Assembly (NCBI GenBank): GCA_049115575.1 | Contig: JAGDZU010000004.1 | Location: 186,001 to 250,000, forward strand | Direction of reading: 5' to 3' | DNA length: 64,000 nt | Source: JAHEKB01 sp049115575 | GTDB lineage: Bacteria; Bacteroidota; Bacteroidia; NS11-12g; UBA9320 | Shown here: positions 9,304 to 18,283 of the stretch, one piece after another | Layout of the letters: each line of letters begins with the position of its first letter | Numbering within the stretch: the stretch's first letter is position 1 | Notes under the pieces: model-generated | Database searches by the model: none | Told to the model about the DNA's origin: nothing | What the model saw: only the letters and a program-made list of their open reading frames with translations | Translations under genes and position numbers: made by a program

Positions 9304-9855
9304 TTAACTTGTAGCTTGTGCTTCTTTCTTGTCTTTGTATACTATGGCAATAATTGCTGCTAAAATGGTGTACCATAATAACATCCACAAAGAACCTTTT
9401 GCCTTGCCAGACACACCTTCATTCTTTGCAAATCGCTCCTCCATTTTCTCCATTTGCTCATCAATCATCTCATCAGACATATTAGCATTTTCAAGTCTTT
9501 CCAAAGTAGATTCCATTACCATCTCTTTAACTCGAGTATCGAATTCAGGATCTATAACCGTATAAAACAAAATGTTAAATACCAATCCAAACAAGACAGC
9601 TGCTAATCCAACCGTAAATGCAGCCTTAAAAGCTTGTCCATAGTTAAAGGTTTCAAATTGCTCTTTAGTATTTCTAGTACCTAGAATAATAAAGACTATA
9701 GGCAATGCAAGCATAAAGACTACAGATTGGGTAATCATCCATGAGAATGAGCCAAACATATCAGGTGCGAATGCCCATACCAGAAGAACTAGAATGGCAG
9801 CGATTAATCCCATGATTAATCCTTGCTTAATGGCGGGTTTGAGTTTTTCTATCAT
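9304..9855 (-). CDS. DUF4199 membrane protein
   Basis: A 183-residue membrane protein with four hydrophobic helices (about residues 13-31, 38-60, 82-106, 155-175) and an acidic, Met/Glu-rich segment (about 112-150) before the last helix. This layout is that of DUF4199, a family that appears almost confined to Bacteroidota and is usually encoded beside a GT2 and a dihydroorotase-like gene, exactly as here. The function is unknown. It lies one base from both neighbours in the cluster, which argues for co-transcription and a linked role at the membrane. Confidence 0.8.
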   Translation of the reverse strand: MIEKLKPAIKQGLIMGLIAAILVLLVWAFAPDMFGSFSWMITQSVVFMLALPIVFIILGTRNTKEQFETFNYGQAFKAAFTVGLAAVLFGLVFNILFYTVIDPEFDTRVKEMVMESTLERLENANMSDEMIDEQMEKMEERFAKNEGVSGKAKGSLWMLLWYTILAAIIAIVYKDKKEAQATS

Positions 9856-9856
9856 A

Positions 9857-11116
9857 TCAATACAATTTTACTTTAGAACCTCTAATGCTAGCAACTATCT
9901 TTCCATCAAGTTGACTATTCCATAGATGAGTATTTACTGCCTGGGATTCATTAGTGTCTTTATTTAACATCCATTGCTCCTTAGAGTCAAAAACACACAA
10001 ATTGGCTGCCTCCCCTTCTTTAATTTCTGTTTGTTCCAGTCCAAGTATTCTTCTTGGATTGCTACTTACCGCGTTCACAAAAGTGCTGTTGTCAATTTCA
10101 TTTTGCAGATGCTCATTGTAGAGACTGTAGAATGTTTGAAGACTTATAGCCCCGTAATCGGCATAGTCGAATTCAACTTTTTTCAACTCTACATTCTGCG
10201 CTTGGTGGTTACTCACAATAGCGTCTATAGTACCGTCATTTACCCCTTTTATCAATGCCTTTCTATCTTCTTTAGTTCTAAGCATAGGCATTAGTTTAAA
10301 GTTGGCGTCGAAATTCACTACTTTCTCGTCTGTAAAACACAAGTTATAAATGCTCACATCGCAGCTCACATTCAGGCCTTTCTTCTTTGCTTCCTTTATT
10401 AGGTTCACAGATTCTTTGGTGCTTATACAACTGAAGTGCAATCTTCCGCCGGTGTATTCTAATACATCTAATTGCTGCTTTACACAGCTGTATTCTGCTA
10501 AGGCTGGACTAGATTTTAATCCAGTAACCACTGTAGACTCGCTTTCGTTTATCTGTCCATCGTGATGAAGACTGGCATCTAAAGGTAGGGTTACTATTAA
10601 TCCGTTAAATGATTGCACATACTGTAGTGCTTTTTTAAGTAAACCACTTTTTACCGCATTGTTTCCATCTGTGAATGCCACGGCTCCATGCTGATGCATA
10701 TCATACATCTCTGCTAAATCCTTGCCCAAATTCTTTTCTGAAAGACTTCCAAAAGGAAGAAGCTCACTTAAATCTGACTGATTCGCTTTAATCGCATATT
10801 GAATCCCAGATTTACTATCCATCACAGGATCTGTATTGGGTAAGGTAGAAAAAGATGTGAATCCACCTCTGGCTGCTGCTGCCGCCAATTGGTGAATATT
10901 CTCTTTGTACTCCAAGCCCGGGTCAGCCAAATGACTTCGCATATCATGCCAGCCAAAAGAAACATGTAAATTCTTTCCAGATATAACAGTGGCATCAGAT
11001 TCAATCTTTGCGGCCACTTTTTGAATTTTACCTCCACTTAGGAGAATATCGGATTTCTTTAAATGTCGGGGATGCCCTTCTTGGATGATTATCGCATTTT
11101 TAATAAGAAACGGCAC
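9857..11116 (-). CDS. Dihydroorotase homologue, apparently catalytically inactive
   Basis: A 419-residue amidohydrolase of the type I dihydroorotase family (carbamoyl aspartate to dihydroorotate in pyrimidine synthesis). The fold markers are intact: Asp-Pro-Gly-Leu-Glu-Tyr-Lys-Glu (65-72), Leu-Pro-Asn-Thr (92-95), Gly-Thr-Ile-Asp (295-298). The active site is not. The metal motif H-x-H reads Arg60-Ser-His62 and the substrate Arg that follows is Ala64; the third zinc His position is Cys230; the fourth His is in a Tyr257-Asn258 pair where family members have His-His; the catalytic Asp of T-D-H-A-P-H is Asn303. It therefore resembles PyrX/PyrC-prime pseudoenzymes. No pyrB is nearby; the neighbours are envelope genes. 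Annotation pipelines would call it dihydroorotase. Confidence 0.85.
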   Translation of the reverse strand: MPFLIKNAIIIQEGHPRHLKKSDILLSGGKIQKVAAKIESDATVISGKNLHVSFGWHDMRSHLADPGLEYKENIHQLAAAAARGGFTSFSTLPNTDPVMDSKSGIQYAIKANQSDLSELLPFGSLSEKNLGKDLAEMYDMHQHGAVAFTDGNNAVKSGLLKKALQYVQSFNGLIVTLPLDASLHHDGQINESESTVVTGLKSSPALAEYSCVKQQLDVLEYTGGRLHFSCISTKESVNLIKEAKKKGLNVSCDVSIYNLCFTDEKVVNFDANFKLMPMLRTKEDRKALIKGVNDGTIDAIVSNHQAQNVELKKVEFDYADYGAISLQTFYSLYNEHLQNEIDNSTFVNAVSSNPRRILGLEQTEIKEGEAANLCVFDSKEQWMLNKDTNESQAVNTHLWNSQLDGKIVASIRGSKVKLY

Positions 11117-11122
11117 AGGTTG

Positions 11123-13099
11123 TTATGATTTTATAAATCTCAACAAAAGTATCTCTAAGAGAAGAAATATCAAACACAAGAGCACAAACAGTTTCCACAG
11201 CGGTTTTGATCCATCAGCAGACTTAGCCAATTGAGCAATCTTTCCTTCACTGCTGTCATTCCATAAAACTGATGTTCCCCAGGCTTCTTCAATCTCAGTT
11301 TTACTGTATTGTTCTGTTCTTGATTCAGCTCTGTTTTGATTTAAGGCAATCAAAGCTAAAGTATCCATATCTTGCTGATTTGCAAGCACATACACCCCTT
11401 CTTCTGTAACTTCTTTGTTCAACCATATTCTATTCAGTCCTCTTTTTGACGAATGCTCTACTATATGAACCTGCCCTTCTAGATCCAAAACTAGTGGAGG
11501 TGAAATGCGGCTCAAATCAGTGTGAATTCCCTGATTTCTATCTAGGTCATAAGCTAAGTCATCGTTGTTATGAGAAGAGAAAAGTATTTTTAAACTGCTG
11601 ATAACAAACAGTTCATGTTCAGCAAGATTTGATACCCCTGGTGATAAGGAGGATGCCATTTGAAAGAGGCGACCTTTACCTTTATGGTGTTCTATAAGCA
11701 TTGCTTTAGCATTCTTAAGAAATAATATCTTTTGGCTATTGGCTTTGTTACTCAATTCGTAATACTTCTTCCATTTCGGCATGACAATATAGTCTGGCAG
11801 CTCGGCATAAACTCCTTTATAAAAGTCAGATTTAAGCGCATCGGGGTCTAGTGAAATTTCCTGTTTATTGAGTCTTAGATAATTGGAAACCTCCAATAAT
11901 TGGCTTATGGAACTGCTATTCTCCAAGTTATCAGAAGGTACTAATAACACATTACCCCCAGCTTTCATAAACTCATTCAATTGATTTGCTAAAGCGGAAC
12001 TTATTGAACTCAATGCATTGATTATGATTAAATCATTGCTAAAAAGAGCGCTGTGATCCACACTGCCTGGATTAAAACGTTGGTACTGGAGATATGGATC
12101 ATTGAACACCTTTTCAAACGGAGATTCACTCTCTGAAATCTCCAGAATTCGCAATTCAGATTTTAAATTTAGACTGATGAAGTATTGATTGTCGTAAGAC
12201 AAACTCGGGTCTTGGATGTTGAAATAACCACTCAGCCGATTTTGCTTTAGATTGCCCACATCCATTTGAAATATTTCTGTATCTGTTTTCCCAATTTCAA
12301 TGCTCAAAGCCGCCCTCTGTTGGCCGTTTAGATGCAAAAAGAGATTGCTTTCAGCAACATCATTTCCATGATTGCTAATCTTCACATTAAATTGAAGACT
12401 TTCGTCATTCATATTGGCTGCCGACTCCAACCAAACGGAATCAATAGATAGATTATTTACGTCCAGCGGCTTGACTCGAAGAGCTTGCACCTTAATTAAA
12501 CTGTCCATAGCTAATAATTCTTCTTGTTTTTGCAAATCGGTGATCAAATAAGCATAAAACTGATTCCCACTTTGCTTTTGTTCTTCGGCCAAATTTTGAA
12601 GAATCTTATTGTAGTCGTTAACACTTCTATTTAACTCAACATCATCTATACGCTCCAAGATGTCTTCATAGCTGAGTTCCTGGCTCATGGCCTCATTGGT
12701 TAATAGCTTAAAGCTTGCATTTCTACCAAATGCTTTCACCAAGGTTCTGGCTTTCGACTTGGCTTGTTCAAGCAATATCCCTTCTTCTCCTAAACCACTC
12801 ATGCTGTATGAATTATCAAGATAAATAGCATGCAATGCGGGCTTCTGAGCAGAGACACCAGAATTAAAATAAGGCTGTGCAAAAGCAAAGACCATGGCAG
12901 CTACAGCTAAGATTCTGGTCATTAATATCAACCATCTTTTGACTTGTCTAGACTTCTTGCTCTGAGTTTGCACTTTCTTGAGCATGCTAACATTGGAGAA
13001 TTGCACTTTCTTATACCTCCTAAAATTAAAGAGATGTATAAGAATTGGAATGCCTATTAGGAAAAGAGCCCAAAGAAAGCTAGGATAGACAAATTGCAT
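11123..13099 (-). CDS. BatA-like membrane protein with VWA domain
   Basis: A 658-residue protein. The N-terminus (Phe-Leu-Trp-Ala-Leu-Phe-Leu-Ile-Gly-Ile-Pro-Ile-Leu-Ile-His-Leu-Phe-Asn-Phe) is the BatA/TIGR02226 N-terminal membrane domain, followed by a second helix at about 57-75. A von Willebrand A-type domain follows with the metal site Asp95-Asn-Ser97-Tyr-Ser99. The central region is a large beta-rich portion with a glutamine-amidotransferase-like Rossmann stretch at about 350-400, and a last helix sits at about 635-655. BatA-type proteins are inner-membrane proteins with a periplasmic domain, once linked to aerotolerance. Encoded seven bases upstream of the dihydroorotase homologue; a partnership between the two is an inference from position. 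Confidence 0.8.
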   Translation of the reverse strand: MQFVYPSFLWALFLIGIPILIHLFNFRRYKKVQFSNVSMLKKVQTQSKKSRQVKRWLILMTRILAVAAMVFAFAQPYFNSGVSAQKPALHAIYLDNSYSMSGLGEEGILLEQAKSKARTLVKAFGRNASFKLLTNEAMSQELSYEDILERIDDVELNRSVNDYNKILQNLAEEQKQSGNQFYAYLITDLQKQEELLAMDSLIKVQALRVKPLDVNNLSIDSVWLESAANMNDESLQFNVKISNHGNDVAESNLFLHLNGQQRAALSIEIGKTDTEIFQMDVGNLKQNRLSGYFNIQDPSLSYDNQYFISLNLKSELRILEISESESPFEKVFNDPYLQYQRFNPGSVDHSALFSNDLIIINALSSISSALANQLNEFMKAGGNVLLVPSDNLENSSSISQLLEVSNYLRLNKQEISLDPDALKSDFYKGVYAELPDYIVMPKWKKYYELSNKANSQKILFLKNAKAMLIEHHKGKGRLFQMASSLSPGVSNLAEHELFVISSLKILFSSHNNDDLAYDLDRNQGIHTDLSRISPPLVLDLEGQVHIVEHSSKRGLNRIWLNKEVTEEGVYVLANQQDMDTLALIALNQNRAESRTEQYSKTEIEEAWGTSVLWNDSSEGKIAQLAKSADGSKPLWKLFVLLCLIFLLLEILLLRFIKS

Positions 13100-13137
13100 T
13101 TTAAAGAAACATGATTATGGTTGTTCTATTGTGCAAA

Positions 13138-13890
13138 CTAGGGATTATTAGTACGAGTAAAAAATACACGATAAAGCATGTACAAACATCCGGGCAAAAG
13201 AATAGCAGCAAGTCTAAACCAATTTGCCACCCTCATCCCACTGGTTGCACCATACACAAACAAAGCCACGGTTAGTAAAACCAAAACTATAGTAATGAGT
13301 TTGGCTGCTATACTACTATAGAAACCTTTTCGCTGCTTAACACGTGTTTTCTTGGCTTCACTTGATTTAGGAATATCTGATTTTTGATGAGCGACACTTG
13401 TAGGCTTTTGAACTCCAATCTGGGCACTTTCAATGAAAACATCTCGAAACTTCTCAAATCCAGCCCTATTCTTTTGATCTGTGATCCAAATTTGCCCTGG
13501 TGCTTTCCTTAAATAAAGCTTTATAAACTCGTATTCTTTGAGTTCTCTTGTCATATCGTGGTCGTGCTTGAAGTACCGAATATCTTCCCACTTAATGAAT
13601 CTTTCCTTAGTTTTCTTTGATAATCGGTACGGTATAAAGTTTTTAATATGTTGGTAGATTCCATGCTCGTAAATCTCATATGTAGTTTCCCCTATTTTGT
13701 AGCCATAAACCCATAAGATACCACCAAACAAGGCAGCCATAGTCAATAGTATAGGTGCACCTAGTAGTATAAAGACCACCATTAAACTAAATCCGGCTGC
13801 AGTGGCCATAATAATGACGTTCATGGGGTTTTCACTGAAACTATTTGTAGTAAAACCAACCTTTAGTTCTGTTTTTGGCCTAATGCTCAT
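13138..13890 (-). CDS. Membrane protein with PH-like domain
   Basis: I do not recognise a named family. The 250-residue protein has two helices at about 23-65, a soluble central part (70-150) with Tyr-Glu-Ile-Tyr-Glu-His-Gly-Ile and Ile-Lys-Trp-Glu-Asp-Ile-Arg-Tyr-Phe, a pattern typical of bacterial PH-like (YdbT/YcxB-type) domains, a basic Lys/Ser linker, and two more helices at about 190-240. It is 38 bases upstream of the BatA-like gene and in the same direction, so it may head the cluster. Function unknown. Confidence 0.65.
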   Translation of the reverse strand: MSIRPKTELKVGFTTNSFSENPMNVIIMATAAGFSLMVVFILLGAPILLTMAALFGGILWVYGYKIGETTYEIYEHGIYQHIKNFIPYRLSKKTKERFIKWEDIRYFKHDHDMTRELKEYEFIKLYLRKAPGQIWITDQKNRAGFEKFRDVFIESAQIGVQKPTSVAHQKSDIPKSSEAKKTRVKQRKGFYSSIAAKLITIVLVLLTVALFVYGATSGMRVANWFRLAAILLPGCLYMLYRVFFTRTNNP

Positions 13891-13940
13891 ATAGAAACCA
13901 AAAATAGAAAAAAGGGGGAATAACTTATGTTTGTGAGCTG

Positions 13941-15866
13941 TTGAAGCTGGCTATTGTCATAGTTAATTATAATGTGAAGCATTTCTTAGAGCAATGCCTC
14001 AAATCTGTTGTTCATGCTACTGAAGGAATCTCTTCAGAAATATGGGTGGTAGACAATAATTCTGTGGATGGTTCGGTACAAATGGTCCAAGAGAAGTTTG
14101 ACCAAGTCAATCTTATAAGCAATGCAGAAAACCTTGGATTTAGCAAAGCCAACAATCAAGCCATTCGCCAATGTAACTCTGAGTATGTTCTCTTGCTCAA
14201 CCCAGATACAGTAGTTCCTAAAGACTGTTTTCACTCCTTGCTTTCCTTTATGGATAATACTCCAGATGCAGGAGCCGCTGGGGTAAGAATGATAGATGGG
14301 CAGGGTAGATTTTTACCAGAAAGTAAAAGAGGGTTACCTACTCCAGAAGTGGCGCTTTATAAAATGCTGGGATTAAACCGTCTCTTTTCAAGGTCCAAGA
14401 AATTCGGTAAATACCATTTAGGCTATCTACCTGAAATGGAAATAAATGAAGTGGAAGTTTTGGCGGGGGCATTTATGCTGATTAGAAAAACTGCACTAGA
14501 AAAAGTAGGGCTTCTAGATGAGACATTCTTTATGTATGGCGAAGACATCGATTTGAGTTATAGAATAACTCAAGCCGGTTTTAAGAACTACTATTACCCC
14601 TTAACCACTATTATTCACTATAAGGGTGAAAGCACAAAGAAGCAATCTGTAAACTATGTGAAGGTCTTTTATAAAGCCATGATCATTTTTGCAGAAAAGC
14701 ATTATACTGGAAGTAACAAAAGAGCATTTAAGACTTTTATTAACAGTGCTATTTACCTGCGAGCTGCACTCACTCTAGTAATTACTTTTATTAGCAAATA
14801 CTGGCTTTTAATGTTGGAGACCACTTTGGTTTTCTTCAGTCTTTTATTTCTCAAAGATTATTGGGAAGAACATATCAAATACATTAAATCCTATCCACCT
14901 GAGATGCTCTATATTCATCTCCCGTATTATACCGTGAGCTGGATATTGAGTTTATTTATATTGGGGAGCTACAAGCAGGTATTCAATTTCGGTTTGTTGC
15001 TAAGGGCAACTGCGTTGGGTACAGTCGCTATCCTTGTTATATACGGTCTATTACCAGACCATCTGCATTTTTCAAGAGGCATAATACTGTTTGGATTTTT
15101 AGTGATTTCTGCGGTATTGATATTAACCAGAACGCTGGTTCATCTGGTTAAATTCAAGAGCCTTGACTTTAGAAGCAGTTTAACTACAAGAAGTATAGTG
15201 GTGGGTAATCAAGAGAGATGGCAAAAGCTTAAAAACATATTGGAAGCCAACAACCATAGCTATGAGCAGATAGGCTTTGTAAATAACCTCCAAAGCAACC
15301 ATGCTCAACACCTGGGAAGTATTAATCAATTGGCGGAAGTTGTTCAAATATTCAATATCAATGAAATCATCTTTAGTGCAGATGCTATAGATGCTTCTGA
15401 AACCATGCAATGGATGAACAGCATTGGGCCTCAAGTGAATTACTACATAGTACCAGAAGGCAGCGATTTTGTAATAGGTAGCCATTCAAAAAATGCTACT
15501 GGGGTTTATATGGGTCAACAAATTGTACTTCGACTTTCCAAGCCAGAGTACCGCAAGCGCAAACGGTTTTTTGATTTTATTTCATCATTAATTATGTTCA
15601 TAATGCTTCCCTTATCAGCGATACTTTTCAACCGAAAAGGGTTCTATGAAGATTTAACCGATGTATTACGTGCCAAAAAAACATGGATTTCTTACAGTAG
15701 TGATTCTAATGAACATCTGCCTGAATTAAAAACTGGGGTTTATCACACTAATGAAGATGTGAAAGAAAGCAGTGATCAGCAGAACCAGCAATTAGACAGA
15801 TTATATGCTAAGAATTATAGCATGAATCTGGACTTGAATCTATTGTGGAAAGGTTTAAGAAAGTAA
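13941..15866 (+). CDS. Family 2 glycosyltransferase fused to a polytopic, degenerate phosphoglycosyltransferase-like region
   Basis: A 641-residue fusion. Residues 1-250 are a WbbL-type GT2 domain (Ile-Val-Ile-Val-Asn-Tyr-Asn start, Asn-Pro-Asp at 87-89 in the D-x-D place, Tyr-Gly-Glu-Asp-Ile-Asp). Residues about 270-405 hold five or six membrane helices. Residues 410-520 look like the Rossmann-type CoA-binding-3 domain of WcaJ-type enzymes. The tail has Tyr-Arg-Lys-Arg-Lys-Arg-Phe-Phe-Asp and ends Leu-Asp-Leu-Asn-Leu-Leu-Trp-Lys, echoing the start and end of bacterial sugar transferases, but the catalytic core with the R-x-G and Asp-Glu segment is missing. The only start consistent with the frame and the GT2 N-terminus is TTG; nearby ATG and GTG codons run into stops. 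Convergent overlap of 12 bases with yqeY. Confidence 0.8.
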   Translation: MKLAIVIVNYNVKHFLEQCLKSVVHATEGISSEIWVVDNNSVDGSVQMVQEKFDQVNLISNAENLGFSKANNQAIRQCNSEYVLLLNPDTVVPKDCFHSLLSFMDNTPDAGAAGVRMIDGQGRFLPESKRGLPTPEVALYKMLGLNRLFSRSKKFGKYHLGYLPEMEINEVEVLAGAFMLIRKTALEKVGLLDETFFMYGEDIDLSYRITQAGFKNYYYPLTTIIHYKGESTKKQSVNYVKVFYKAMIIFAEKHYTGSNKRAFKTFINSAIYLRAALTLVITFISKYWLLMLETTLVFFSLLFLKDYWEEHIKYIKSYPPEMLYIHLPYYTVSWILSLFILGSYKQVFNFGLLLRATALGTVAILVIYGLLPDHLHFSRGIILFGFLVISAVLILTRTLVHLVKFKSLDFRSSLTTRSIVVGNQERWQKLKNILEANNHSYEQIGFVNNLQSNHAQHLGSINQLAEVVQIFNINEIIFSADAIDASETMQWMNSIGPQVNYYIVPEGSDFVIGSHSKNATGVYMGQQIVLRLSKPEYRKRKRFFDFISSLIMFIMLPLSAILFNRKGFYEDLTDVLRAKKTWISYSSDSNEHLPELKTGVYHTNEDVKESSDQQNQQLDRLYAKNYSMNLDLNLLWKGLRK

Positions 15867-16292
15867 TTCTCTCACAAGCTGGGAGATTAATTTCCCGTCA
15901 GCCATCCCTTTAAACTTCTGAGTAGCCATACCCATGACCTTCCCCATGTCTTTCATGGAATCAGCACCAGTTTCCGATATGATTTCATTTAAACCAGCAC
16001 GCAATTCTTCCTCACCCATTTGCTGTGGTAAATACCTTTCAATTACGGCTAACTCTTCTTCTTCTGTGGCTTGCAAATCAGATCTGCCTTCTTTGTGATA
16101 AATCTCAATAGAATCTCTTCTTTGTTTTGCCATTTTGATTAAGGCTGCCATTTCATCTTCTGCACTGGGGTTTCCCCTACTCTCTGTATGCAAAAGCATG
16201 AGCGTTGCTTTTATAAGCCTTAAAGATCTTAGGCTAACCTGATCTTTGGCTTTCATCGCCTCTTTGAGGTGTTGATTTATTTGATCTAGCAT
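15855..16292 (-). CDS. yqeY: GatB/YqeY domain protein
   Basis: A 145-residue soluble, helical protein. The whole length matches YqeY, the free-standing form of the C-terminal helical domain of the Asp/Glu-tRNA amidotransferase GatB: Lys-Ala-Thr-Leu-Met-Leu-Leu-His near 30, Glu-Arg-Tyr-Leu-Pro-Gln-Gln at about 87-93, and the end Lys-Phe-Lys-Gly-Met-Ala-Asp-Gly-Lys-Leu-Ile-Ser. A role in tRNA binding or amidotransferase function is suspected for the family but not settled. Its start codon shares one base with the stop of gcvT, so translation is coupled. Confidence 0.88.
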   Translation of the reverse strand: MLDQINQHLKEAMKAKDQVSLRSLRLIKATLMLLHTESRGNPSAEDEMAALIKMAKQRRDSIEIYHKEGRSDLQATEEEELAVIERYLPQQMGEEELRAGLNEIISETGADSMKDMGKVMGMATQKFKGMADGKLISQLVRELLS

Positions 16293-17401
16293 TACTTTAA
16301 AAATGGCATTCTAACCACTTCTGCTTTTAGGGTCTTATTTCTAATTTGTATATAAATCTCACTACCGGATTTAGAATAATCTGGTGTTACATAACCCATT
16401 CCAATTGCTTTTCCCAAAGATGGACTTTGAGTTCCACTCGTAACCTCTCCAATTTCTTCACCTTCAGCATTTACAATTACGTAATGTTGTCTTGGAATTC
16501 CCCGTTCTAGCATTTCAAAACCTACTAGTTTTCTTTCAGGGCCATTCTCTTTAATTGATTGGTGGTAAGCCATATTTACAAAAGGCTCTGAAAACTTTGT
16601 TATCCAACCCAGTCCTGCTTCTATAGGCGAGGTGGTATCATTAATGTCATTGCCATACAGACAATATCCTTTTTCCAATCTCAATGTATCTCTTGCACCT
16701 AATCCACAAGGAAGAACCCCATAGGCTGCGCCTTTCTCCATAAGTGCATCCCAAACTTTAGTTGCATCTTGATTCCAAACATAGAGTTCAAAACCACCAC
16801 TGCCAGTATAGCCTGTGTTAGAAATAATCACATCATGTACTCCCGCAACTTCACCAGCATCAAAATGATAAAATGCTATGCCCGAGCAATCAACTTCTGT
16901 AAGTGATTGCACTAAATCCAAAGCTTTCGGGCCTTGCACCGCAATTAAAGAAAGATCATCTGAGATGTTCTGCATTTCGCAGTCAAAACCTTTAGCGTCT
17001 CTTTGAGAAACAATCCAGTCCCAATCCTTTTTAATATTAGAAGCATTTACAACCAAATTGTATTCATCTTCACTCCATCTGTAAACTATCAAATCATCTA
17101 CTATTCCTCCCTGCTCATTCGGCATACAGTTGTATTGTGCCTGCATGTCTACCACTTTTGAAATATCATTTGAGCAGATCCAAGCTACTAAGGCCTGGGC
17201 ATCTTTGCCCTTGACAACAAATTCACCCATATGACTCACATCAAAAAGGCCAACTGCTTCCCTTACCGCAATATGCTCGTCTTTTAATCCGCTGTATTGC
17301 ACTGGCATATCATAACCAGCAAAAGGAACCATTTTAGCTCCCAAATCAATATGTCTTTGATAGAGCGAAGTACGCTTTAGATCTTGTGTATCTGAACTCA
17401 T
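16292..17401 (-). CDS. gcvT: Aminomethyltransferase, glycine cleavage system T protein
   Basis: A 369-residue folate-dependent enzyme. It takes the aminomethyl group from lipoylated H protein and passes the one-carbon unit to tetrahydrofolate, releasing ammonia. The hallmark stretches are present: Gly-Leu-Phe-Asp-Val-Ser-His-Met-Gly-Glu (about 51-60), Gly-Gly-Ile-Val-Asp-Asp-Leu-Ile-Val-Tyr-Arg with the catalytic Asp, Gly-Tyr-Thr-Gly-Ser-Gly-Gly-Phe-Glu-Leu-Tyr, and Glu-Val-Thr-Ser-Gly-Thr-Gln-Ser-Pro. The other glycine cleavage genes are not in the window. A near-consensus -7 element (complement of 17406-17413) lies four bases before the ATG, so its own transcript would be leaderless. Confidence 0.95.
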   Translation of the reverse strand: MSSDTQDLKRTSLYQRHIDLGAKMVPFAGYDMPVQYSGLKDEHIAVREAVGLFDVSHMGEFVVKGKDAQALVAWICSNDISKVVDMQAQYNCMPNEQGGIVDDLIVYRWSEDEYNLVVNASNIKKDWDWIVSQRDAKGFDCEMQNISDDLSLIAVQGPKALDLVQSLTEVDCSGIAFYHFDAGEVAGVHDVIISNTGYTGSGGFELYVWNQDATKVWDALMEKGAAYGVLPCGLGARDTLRLEKGYCLYGNDINDTTSPIEAGLGWITKFSEPFVNMAYHQSIKENGPERKLVGFEMLERGIPRQHYVIVNAEGEEIGEVTSGTQSPSLGKAIGMGYVTPDYSKSGSEIYIQIRNKTLKAEVVRMPFLK

Positions 17402-17461
17402 GCTGCAATTTTACGCATAAGTTCAATGCATTGACAAGTAAGCCGTTAAAAAGGAGTGTTT

Positions 17462-18283
17462 TTAAGGGAATTTTGGGAATTTGTCAAAGTCAGGCTTGCG
17501 TTTTTCAAGGAATGCATTTTTGCCTTCTTGAGCTTCGTCCATGAGATAATACATAAGAGTAGCATCGCCTGCAAACTCCATAAGTCCTCGTTGACCATCA
17601 AGTTCAGCATTGAATCCTCTTTTAAGCATTCTTATGGCCATTGGGCTTCTTTCCATGATGGTTTCACACCAAGACACAGTTTCATCTTCCAATTGTTCTA
17701 AAGGCACCACTTTGTTTACCATGCCCATGTCCTCTGCTTCTTTGGCACTATACTGCTTACATAAAAACCATATCTCTCTAGCCTTTTTCTGCCCAACATG
17801 TCTAGCTAGATAACTACTTCCAAATCCAGCATCAAAGCTTCCTACTTTTGGTCCTGTTTGACCATAAATTGCATTGTCACTTGAGATAGTTAAATCGCAT
17901 ACCACATGTAATACATGCCCTCCTCCAATAGCATAACCATTGACCATAGCAATAACTGGTTTAGGAATATTTCTAATCTGTCTATGAACATCCAAGATGT
18001 TTAGTCTAGGAACGCCATCATCACCTACATAGCCTCCAATACCTTTCACATTTTGATCTCCTCCGCTACAAAAGGCTTTGTCTCCAACGCCAGTTAGTAT
18101 CACCACGCGAATGTCTGTCCTTTCCCTGCATATGTTAAAAGCATCTATGAGAGCATCAACAGTCTTAGGTCTAAACGCATTATAAACTTCAGGTCTGTTG
18201 AAACTGATTTTGGCAATTTTATTGTGTTCTTCAAAGAGTATGTCGTCATATTCTTTGATTGTAGTCCAAGTTCTTTTATTCAT
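17462..18283 (-). CDS. menB: 1,4-dihydroxy-2-naphthoyl-CoA synthase
   Basis: A 273-residue crotonase-fold enzyme that closes the second ring of the menaquinone head group (o-succinylbenzoyl-CoA to dihydroxynaphthoyl-CoA). Diagnostic segments are Asp-Lys-Ala-Phe-Cys-Ser-Gly-Gly-Asp-Gln, Ala-Ile-Gly-Gly-Gly-His-Val-Leu-His, and Gln-Thr-Gly-Pro-Lys-Val-Gly-Ser-Phe-Asp. The Gly after Gln-Thr, as in Escherichia coli, marks the bicarbonate-dependent type rather than the type that carries Asp there. It overlaps the menD end by eight bases. The cell therefore makes menaquinone by the classical MenFDHCEBAI route. Confidence 0.95.
   Translation of the reverse strand: MNKRTWTTIKEYDDILFEEHNKIAKISFNRPEVYNAFRPKTVDALIDAFNICRERTDIRVVILTGVGDKAFCSGGDQNVKGIGGYVGDDGVPRLNILDVHRQIRNIPKPVIAMVNGYAIGGGHVLHVVCDLTISSDNAIYGQTGPKVGSFDAGFGSSYLARHVGQKKAREIWFLCKQYSAKEAEDMGMVNKVVPLEQLEDETVSWCETIMERSPMAIRMLKRGFNAELDGQRGLMEFAGDATLMYYLMDEAQEGKNAFLEKRKPDFDKFPKFP

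Noticed and set aside
9974..10294. Open frame of 106 codons antisense to the dihydroorotase homologue
   Set aside because: Shadow frame; the sense strand shows consistent family motifs along its whole length.
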